DNA of 64,000 bases from positions 1,798,001 to 1,862,000 of the forward strand of contig NC_091281.1 of assembly GCF_042100115.1 (NCBI RefSeq). Direction: 5' to 3'. The notes below the pieces were generated by a model. The model saw only the letters and a program-made list of their open reading frames with translations, was not told the DNA's origin and ran no database searches. Of the stretch, positions 56,924-64,000 are shown piece by piece. Within the stretch, counting starts at the first letter, position 1. The number at the start of each line of letters is the position of its first letter. Source of the stretch: Alternaria dauci. Lineage: Eukaryota > Ascomycota > Dothideomycetes > Pleosporales > Pleosporaceae. Position numbers and translations under genes: made by a program.

Positions 56924-58032
56924 ATGAAGCTCCTCGCTACCATCACGCTCTTTGGCGCATTGGTCGCAGCCGCACCCGTTGTCGAATGGGTCGAAGTACG
57001 TGCTGTGACTACTACCACTATGAAAACCAGCAGCGCAGTGCGGACCAGCAGCATGGCAACGACCATCAAGACAAGCAGCGCAGTCGCAGCAGTCACGTCA
57101 AAGACCAGCAGTGCCGCCGTCGTGGTCTCTTCTAAGGCCAGTAGCGTGGTCGTGGCAGCATCATCCAAGGCAAGCAGCGCAGTTGTCGCAGTCTCTTCGA
57201 AAGCAAGCAGTGTAGTTGTTGCAGTCTCTTCCAAGGCAAGCAGCGCTGTCGTCACCACCTCTACGGCTGCACCTTTGCTCGACGTCAACGTCGGTGGATC
57301 CTCCTCGCCCCTTTTGGGAGTGAAAGTATCATCCTCGACGTTGCTTGCCGTCGTGGTTGGTTCAGGATCCACAACCAGCGCAGTCACGGCCTCCACAATC
57401 ACTGCGGCACCCACTAGCACTACAGCGACGGCAACCACAGCTCTTCCATCCACATTCTCTGCCCCAGTCCAGGGACAAGGTGTTTTAACGCTCAACAACC
57501 TCCCCGCGATGCCGGGTGTGATCGACAAAACCTTTTCCGGTGTCCTTGGCGTTGCCTATGGTCTTAGTAAGTCTGCAATGCTGCTTATAAGAAATGTAAG
57601 CGTTCGGTGGACTAATGCTTATACAAGTGTCTGGCGCATGCGATTCATCCTACAGATGTAACATCACTGTAGCCGGTACGATTTCGAATCTTCTTGTGGA
57701 TGGAAACAACTACCAGACGGCCAGCAGCGTGGTAGCTTGGTGTGATGCAGGCCGCTGCTGGGGTACCGCCACGATCCCAGTGACAGCCACAGCTCCGTTC
57801 ATCATTACCTGTGATCAGCTTAGCGGTACGCAAGCCTGTTCTGCTACAATTTCTGGCGCAGCAAATGCAATTTTCACGAACGGACAGTCTGTTGGTAAGA
57901 TTCACTACTTCTCTCAACATATCATGAAGCTAATATCTTTCAGAACTGTGGGGCTGGCTTACACCCGCCGGATACTGCAAGGATGGCGTATGTACCGCGT
58001 CTATCACAGCCGTGGGCGATCCAATGTACTAA
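56924..58032 (+). CDS. Secreted Ser/Ala-rich repeat protein with Cys-rich C-terminal domain (332 aa)
   Basis: Exons are 56924-57566, 57628-57894 and 57944-58032; introns of 61 and 49 bases, 333 codons with the stop. The signal peptide is MKLLATITLFGALVAAAP. Residues about 25-115 are repeats of an SSKASS-VVV unit, and the following stretch is Ser/Thr-rich, likely heavily O-glycosylated. The C-terminal 110 residues carry paired cysteines (CDSSYRC, CDAGRC, CDQLSGTQAC, CKDGVC), four likely disulfides. No GPI signal is seen. The build suggests a cell-wall or surface protein, possibly a host-interaction protein, but no family is recognised. Confidence 0.8.
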
Positions 58033-58250
58033 TACGAGCGTAATGAGCCGGTGCAAAGAAGTATAATTTCGAGGAGAACGAGAGATGTTGAGATATGTGC
58101 TTGCTTCAGTATTGTTCTACTTCTTTTCATGTACGCGACAGAGATACCTACTACACCTGTTTTCTCCTTTGTATCACTCCTATTAATGAAATCTTTCACC
58201 TTCATCATACATGTTTCACACGTTCCCGTACCACCATAGCAGCCTATACG

Positions 58251-60099
58251 CTAGGCATCAGCCGCGTCTTTCCACCGAGGCTTGAGCACAACATTCCATT
58301 TTCCATCATGAAACTGCATCGTGATGAACTGCCGGAGCTGAATCTTCTGATAACCAGCTTCCTCGATAGAGAAGCGAGAAAGGAGGTTTGCAGATACTGT
58401 GCGCATCTCCGCATATGCAAAATTTTGTCCTATGCAATTGTGTCGACCGTTGGAAAATGGAAAATAAGCATCCATACTGCAACAACACGTTAGCCAAGAT
58501 CAGGGATGCGTTTCCCATCTCATTCTGAGGTAGACTTACTCAGGTTCCGGCGCACCCTCCCTTTCCTCACCCTCCAGCCATCGTTCCGGCCAAAACCTGT
58601 TTGGCTCAGGCCAGTATCGTTCATCTCGATGAAGTGCCCTATAACTGGCTGAAACAATGGTATAAGGCGGAACATTGATGCCATTCAAATTTTGGCCTTG
58701 ATCCAGAGTACGGCGACCGAGTTCAGAGGCAATAGGATTCATCCGCAGGTTCTCTTTGATGCAGGCTTCGAGGTAGCGATACTTTGGATCCGTTCGCACG
58801 GTTTTGGAGTCAAGGATGGGGGATGAGGGCGACAGAGGGGGAAGCGAAGCGAGAAGCTTGTTGAGGGCGGCAGGAGTTCGTGCCAGCTCTACGAAGAGGC
58901 ATGCCATTGTTCCTAAGTGGATCATCAGCAACCATCCAATGTGAGGTGCGATTGAGAACAGGGATGTTTCAAGCTTACCGGATGTAGTTTCCGAACCAGC
59001 GAGGAGAAGTTCCGACATCTGGTCGATGATGTCCTGATTAGACATGCGCTCTCCAGTATCCGGTCGCGCGCCCTCGTCCAACATATGCTGCAAGACATCA
59101 ATGCGTGCTGCGTTCTTCGCTGAACTCTGCGCTGCAGCACGTTCGTCGACGAGTTCACAGATAGCAGTGGTCATTTCCTTAGGCCAGTCAACTTCCCATT
59201 CGTACCCCATCCGCCTGAGGAACCTCTTGATGAAAACTAGCCCATATCTCCTCGCTTGCCCATCGAAAATGGCATTGGGGATTTTACTCCACCGTTTGTC
59301 TCTGCTCGACATCATCTTGCTAGGATCGAAAATCTTGTCGATCTGTCCAAAGCCTTTGCCGAAAGAGGACTCGCCCATGATGTCTAGGGCGAGGCAATGT
59401 AGGTCGCGCATGAGGTCTGTTTGGATGTTGCCGTTTGGTTTGGGGCCACTATCTTTCAAGACCGCCTTGTTGACTTCCACATAGTAGTTGTCGAGCAAGG
59501 TGGATACGCATGCTTTGAAGTAGGCATCTAGTTTGTCTACTGAGGAGACTGTGAAGGCGGGGCTGAGAAACTTCTTGAGGTTGCGATGAGGCACTGGGCG
59601 TCTGTAGATATAATTATCAACTGCTGTTATCTTGTCAAACATAAATACCGGGTATCAATACTTACATTTCTCCGAAGAGACCTGGACTGCTCCGGTCTCT
59701 CGAGATCTCAGCATACATGGTGACCTTTGGCAAGTCAACAGTAAGAAGAATCTGTTTCATGGCTCCTTTGTCCGAGACCCAAATCTGCCTTGGTCCCAAT
59801 CGAATGACATCTCCGTATTGCTTATGCATCTTCTCAACATACTCGTGGATTGTGCCGCGGGCGAAGAGCCATCGGAGGTGCATGGCCGTGTAGGGTGCAT
59901 ACCACGGTCCAGGGAAGCTTTCGAGACCAGTCTTCTTCGTAGCGGATCGATAGTAGGATATTGTAAACACTATGGCTAAAAGAGTTGCAACTATTGCTCG
60001 CGGATGTGGCACCTCTACAGTGGAGGGATAATCTACAGACAAGAGAGAATCGATAGTCGGCATAACATGCCATGGGAAAGTAGGAGTAGAGACGTTCAT
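58251..60099 (-). CDS. Cytochrome P450 monooxygenase (551 aa)
   Basis: Exons are 59666-60099, 58979-59601, 58540-58912 and 58251-58476; introns of 64, 66 and 63 bases give 552 codons with the stop. An N-terminal hydrophobic segment (AIVATLLAIVFTISYY) precedes FPGPWYAP. The I-helix has LLAGSETTSG, ExxR is ENLR, PERW is present (FWPERWLEG), and the haem Cys lies in FSNGRHNCIGQNFAYAE. FSNGRHNCIG fits the fungal consensus. An alternative start is the Met at residue 13. It is unlike the other P450 in this window, so they are not recent duplicates. Confidence 0.93.
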
Positions 60100-60381
60100 T
60101 GTGTGTGATCAAGGCACATACGTTGACGATTGAAAAATTGGGTTATATGAATGCTGGGTCGTGAAGCAAGAGGAGCGTTTTATAGTCACCGCGCCCGAGT
60201 AGTCGCTATCTCATTCCTGGTTCTCTTGTCGTCTCCCCTGTTTCAAGAAGACAGTCGATCGCTGCACTTTCTCAACGATTGTCATCTCCAAGGCGTTTGA
60301 TGACACATCGGATACTTGCTAACGAAGAGTGGTGTTGATCCACTTACAGGGTTGTAACCATCACATACGCAGCAATAAGCC

Positions 60382-60549
60382 ATATGCATGCAACGGTCAG
60401 TTATCTGCAAGCAATATAACTCATCTGCAAGCAACAGTCAGCTACATGCATACGATAGTGAGCTATAAGCACAGAATAGTAATCTATATGCATACAGTAG
60501 CCTCTTGTTTGCACGCAGAGGTTAGCGCTGTGCACGGGACAGTTAGTAT
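60382..60549 (+). repeat. Degenerate 21-bp tandem repeat, about eight units
   Basis: Units such as ATATGCATGCAACGGTCAGT, ATCTGCAAGCAACAGTCAGC and ACATGCATACGATAGTGAGC recur at 21-base spacing (one unit has 20). The core is A-T-x-T-GCA-x-x-C-x-x-x-A-GT. In one frame part of it would read as a seven-residue repeat of the type YMHTIVS/YKHRIVI/YMHTVAS. Units are too diverged for a recent array. Confidence 0.7.
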
Positions 60550-60899
60550 ATACATCTCCGTCTCCAGTCTTCGTTCAGCAATAAGTTTCGATTCGCTGTA
60601 TAGGCAGGGAAGACGTCGGCAAACGAAGAACCCTGAATCGAAGGAGTTCAACGCAAGCTGACAGGTGTGCCTTGTTTGTCCGGTGCTTATCGCTTGGCAG
60701 GGTAGCCTATCTCGTCCGGAAAATATTGTACCGAGTGCTCAAACACTGTAATATTGTATCGCCCACCGACAAGACTTTCTATGAGGCTGAGGGGCTTAAG
60801 ACCCTGTAAGTAAAGGGTTCGATACCAAACTTTATTGTTGCGTCGTATGCTTTGCATAAGGGCGGTGCGATGCGCATGACCTTGGTTTTCGGACCGCGC

Positions 60900-61015
60900 A
60901 GTGGACAGTATCGTAATTTCGCTACTGATTCCACGAAAGTGTAAAGCTGCTTTCGAGCTCCTAGGCCAGGCCTACTGTATCGCGACAATCATTGGGTTGT
61001 GCTTTGGGGATTTCG
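60900..61015 (-). pseudogene. Decayed coding segment, relic copy A
   Basis: On the minus strand it reads around GLGARKQLYTFVES. At DNA level 60925-61008 matches 62853-62943 over most bases (shared CGAAAGTGTAAAG-, ATCGCGACAATCA- and GGGTTGTGCTTTGGGG-like words). It has no start or open continuation. Parent family unknown. Confidence 0.4.
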
Positions 61016-61410
61016 CTACTGGTTGAGACCACTGAATATGACAGGTGTCACCAGTGTCTAGAACATCTATAGGTCGTATTCGAGTATGCCAGGGGTTCAT
61101 CGAAACAGTCAGCAGTGAAGCGGGCCGCGCCGGGCAAATAACGAAATTTTGTCATGACAAGCTTTCAACGCAGGGAAGTAAGGCTAAAGAGGGCTCAGGT
61201 GCTTCCCTGTAACTCGGGTCCAGGTTATGGCAGCCTAATCAAAATGCCTTTGTAAGCTTTAATAGTACCTCGGAGAGCTCACAGCTTTCTGTCTCTCACG
61301 AAAGATTGATATATGTAAGAAGCCAAAGTCTCCCGCCATATTCCCATTGGCTAACATTACCTTCGTCACCATTACCTCAAATTACGTCCACATTATCGCA
61401 TGCCCTAGTC

Positions 61411-62598
61411 ATGGCCCAGAAAAAGATCCTTCTCACCGGCGTCACAGGCTATATCGGTGGTAGCGTGCTCTATCAATTGCTCCGCGGCAAGCATCCAGCA
61501 GTCCAAGACGCCGAGATAACGTGTCTCGTTCGAGGCCAGGATAGAATCGCGCAACTCCACAATGCTTTTGGCCCCGAGCTCAAGGTCGTGCTATTCGACG
61601 GTCTGGAGGATGTTGCACGCCTTGTCGAGATAGCAAGTCAATACGACATCATTCTCAATATGACGCTGGGCTATCATCTCGCCAGTGCCGTAGCCTTCGT
61701 CAAGGGCCTTTTCTTGCGCCGAGCACACACTGGCAGAGACGTGTGGATGGTGCATACTTCGGGGGTGTCGAACCTCGCTGACCAGCCACTTTCCGGGGCC
61801 CATGTTGAGTCCACCCCGGATCTTGAATTCAACGACGCCGAAGACGACATCTACGCCTACGAGAAGGCCCGTAACGCTAAGAAGATGTACATCCAGAGGA
61901 CGACGGAGTTGGGCATGATAGACGCTGGAATCGCGTTAGGCGTGAAGACTGTCGTCCTCATGCCCCCGTTGATCTACGGTGTGAGTGGTGCCTCCACCTC
62001 CCCACAATCCGGGGAGGCCCACGATACTAACTCGTGAGTCAGGTTGGCACAGGCTTGTGGAACAAGCGTAGTCTACAAGTGCCGCGGTTGGTCCAAGCGG
62101 CGATAACAGAAGGTCAGGCCATTGTTGTTGGCGAGGGCCAGGGCGTATGGGACAATGGTATTTCTCTTGCTGGGGTATATCCATGTGACCGTGAACTGAC
62201 TCAGTACTCCAGTTCATATCGAAGATCTCGCGGGGTTATACGAGCTGATATTAATCGACATCGTGTCAAGGGATGGCGCCTCCCTTCCAACAGGCAAGCA
62301 GGGCGTTGTTTTCAGCGCGCACAGGCGTCATACGTGGATCGAGGTGTCGCAGGCGGTTGCAGACGTTGCACGCAGAGCTGGAATGATTAACAGCAGCGTT
62401 GTGAGGACTGTCAGTCTCGCAGAAGGAGCCAAGCATCTCACTGGCGGTGTGGAGCAAGTTGCTGAGTTGGGTTTCGCAAGCACTTGCCGGACGCGCAGCG
62501 AAATCGCGAAGAAACTAGGCTGGTGCCCTAGCGCCGGAGTCGAGACTTGGGAGCGAGGTTTCGTGGAAGAGGTCAATGCACTTAGATCGAAGTTGTGA
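61411..62598 (+). CDS. NAD(P)-binding Rossmann-fold epimerase/reductase, atypical SDR (356 aa)
   Basis: Exons are 61411-61980, 62043-62157 and 62213-62598; introns of 62 and 55 bases, 357 codons with the stop. The N-terminal cofactor motif is ILLTGVTGYIGGSVL (GxxGxxG). A later block has VWMVHTSGVSNLAD, and YAYEKARNAKKMY supplies a possible YxxxK-like element. Then come VLMPPLIYG, the spliced VHIEDLAGLYELIL and a C-terminal domain typical of nucleoside-sugar-epimerase/NmrA-like fungal proteins. Cytosolic; substrate unknown. The start at MAQKKILLTG was chosen over an upstream ATG at 61306 because the fold begins directly there. Confidence 0.88.
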
Positions 62599-62839
62599 AA
62601 CGGCTCGGTGGATCTTGAAGCCATTCGGTGCGAGTATAGCTGTCGAACCCCTGTGATAGACAGCTTTGCCGACCGAAGATAGGACGTAGTCGATAACATG
62701 CATATTCCAATCTGCATGCAGGACTTGCGTCAAGCACACATGACAAGGATCAAACTGTTACCGGAAGTTAGCCGAACTGGCCAGTATAATGACTTGGGGT
62801 CAATGAGCTCCGTAACAAAGGTTGAAGGAGGACACTAAT

Positions 62840-63015
62840 TCGTCATTGTCGGTTTCACGAGAGTGTAGCGTCGTTTTTCGGTCTCTTGGTGGAGGCCCAT
62901 TGCATCGCGATAATCAATGGGTCGTGCTTTAGGGTCATTGTTGTAGATTGGAGCCAGTGGGGAATATCGGACGTATCTGACAATCCGGGGACCAGGTTCA
63001 TGTAGATCGCACGCC
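62840..63015 (-). pseudogene. Decayed coding segment, relic copy B
   Basis: The minus strand reads RIVRYVRYSPLAPIYNNDP, then GLHQETEKRRYTLVKP and a stop. It aligns with copy A at DNA level and with copy C at protein level (LHQETGKRLYTLARLQ). The upstream frame is open but unlike any known protein. Confidence 0.4.
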
Positions 63016-63135
63016 AGAAACCCGATCAGCGCCGACCCCACTGACGAGAATCGCCACAAGTCAGAGTCAGTTTGCCGACGATGAGGGATTGTGGAGGCTG
63101 AAGATTTCCAAGACGCTAGGCACCTGCCGGTCGAA

Positions 63136-63396
63136 TTATTGCGGAGCCGAACGCGAATTCTTGGCGACACCTTTATCGATCGACGGGATCGTCGAAGTTC
63201 GCGACTTCTGTAGCCGAGCGAGTGTGTAAAGTCGCTTTCCAGTCTCCTGGTGGAGAACAACACCATCCTCAGTCCACGCATGTCCTGTCATATTCTGGTC
63301 GCATTCCATATACTCGACGACTTCAACATGCCTAGTAAGCAGTAGCTCTCGTTTGCCTGCGATGAGCCCCACATCGTCACCAAAGCAATAAACCAC
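63136..63396 (-). pseudogene. Decayed coding segment, relic copy C
   Basis: Minus-strand frame from MVYCFGDDVGLIAGKRELLL to VLHQETGKRLYTLARLQ, then an unrelated-looking tail. The HQETGKR-YTL block recurs in copies A and B. It could be the least decayed copy or a live exon. Function unknown. Confidence 0.4.
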
Positions 63397-63704
63397 TGGC
63401 AGTCGTATAACTACCTAGGTTACGTCTGTGTCGTAGCAGTTTTGAGGGCGGTGCTTCTATATTCGTCAATCTGTCAATCTATATGACGCGACTGCTCATC
63501 GCTTCATTTTTGGCTTCGTTCTCCTCTGACTCGTCCGTTCAATTTTCGATTCCCTCGCTGCATCCGCTCAGCGCTCTGAGCGGCTAGCTCTTACTATCCA
63601 TGCCGCCTTTTTCCGATGGAAGGTTGACAAAGTAGGATCTCACGGTCGAGATGCGCAACCTCGCTCAGGACGGTCAGAGCCACGCGTTCGTCTTATATTC
63701 CACC

Positions 63705-63980
63705 TTAATGGCCTTGAATAAAATTGATCTTCAGCATATAGACCCGTTTCTGCATGTCTGTGTCAATTGCCACTTCAAGGTATAGGCGAGTGAATCGATT
63801 GCGACCAAGACTCAGTTGTTTTGCCAAGGGGGTTGCCTGCTGAAATGGCAGCACATCTGAGGGGTGGTCTGTATAGGTCCCATATCTCTTTTCAACGTCC
63901 AGCCATTCTGTGTGGCTCAATATGGAAACCCATGGCTCTGGCATGCGTCCAGACTTTGTACTCCGCAACCCACAAAACAA
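63705..63980 (-). CDS. Possible 3' exon of a gene extending past the window
   Basis: A minus-strand frame of 91 residues ending KRVYMLKINFIQGH, with a protein-like middle (WVSILSHTEWLDVEKRYGTY, RNRFTRLYLEVAIDTDMQKR). The frame stays open upstream of its first Met toward the window edge, so the true start may lie beyond 64000. No family recognised. Confidence 0.3.
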   Translation of the reverse strand: MFCGLRSTKSGRMPEPWVSILSHTEWLDVEKRYGTYTDHPSDVLPFQQATPLAKQLSLGRNRFTRLYLEVAIDTDMQKRVYMLKINFIQGH

Positions 63981-64000
63981 ATAGCAATAGTTGACAGTGA

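Larger units (their letters stand above)
60100..61410. other. Intergenic region with minisatellite and coding relic
   Basis: About 1.3 kb between divergent P450 and reductase genes. It contains the 21-bp tandem repeat and relic copy A, listed separately. Confidence 0.5.

Noticed and set aside
60770..60840. tRNA-like GGTTCGATACC with a CTTAAGA loop
   Set aside because: The T-stem and acceptor stem do not pair, so no cloverleaf can be drawn.
1..64000. CRISPR arrays, bacterial operons, rRNA genes
   Set aside because: None seen; the genes are spliced and fungal throughout.

Overview
The window looks like nuclear DNA of a filamentous ascomycete (Pezizomycotina). The evidence is many genes split by introns of about 45-75 bases with GT-AG ends and CTAAC-like branch sites, Zn(II)2Cys6 regulators, P450s and a secreted pectate lyase. 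Family content suggests Dothideomycetes, perhaps Pleosporales; that is inference, since no marker gene was compared. I built the exon models by hand from splice signals and reading-phase bookkeeping. Unless noted, the phases close to a whole number of codons.

The left part (1-25 kb) is mostly a core block: the 3' part of splicing factor CLF1, a cluster of small paralogous genes of unknown function (3.2-6.6 kb), a pectate lyase, a SAM-transporter-like mitochondrial carrier, a RING/TRAF zinc-finger protein, a Qc-SNARE, the EF-hand carrier SAL1, cyclin C (SSN8), an isolated conserved-looking gene with very long flanks, and a small mitochondrial-type protein.

The right part (25-64 kb) is accessory. 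At 25-37 kb lies an oxidative island: BBE-type FAD oxidase, Rieske non-haem iron oxygenase, Zn2Cys6 regulator, cupin, sarcosine/fructosyl-amine oxidase-like flavoenzyme and an FMO/Baeyer-Villiger-type monooxygenase. Together they suggest oxidative breakdown or tailoring of an N-methylated or N-alkylated compound. From 37.6 kb come a degraded, AT-rich TOP3 copy and a dispersed member of the small 3.2-6.6 kb family. A Zn2Cys6 regulator and an ABCB multidrug transporter follow, divergently transcribed. Next is a broken gene carrying a 421-bp hAT-like MITE with an 8-bp target duplication. The end holds two P450s, a secreted Ser/Ala-rich protein, a Rossmann-fold reductase, a 21-bp minisatellite and three decayed copies of one short coding segment.

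The most unusual items are the six-member small-gene family with conserved phase-1 introns, the MITE whose removal restores reading frame to its host gene, the TOP3 relic, and the Rieske/flavoenzyme island.
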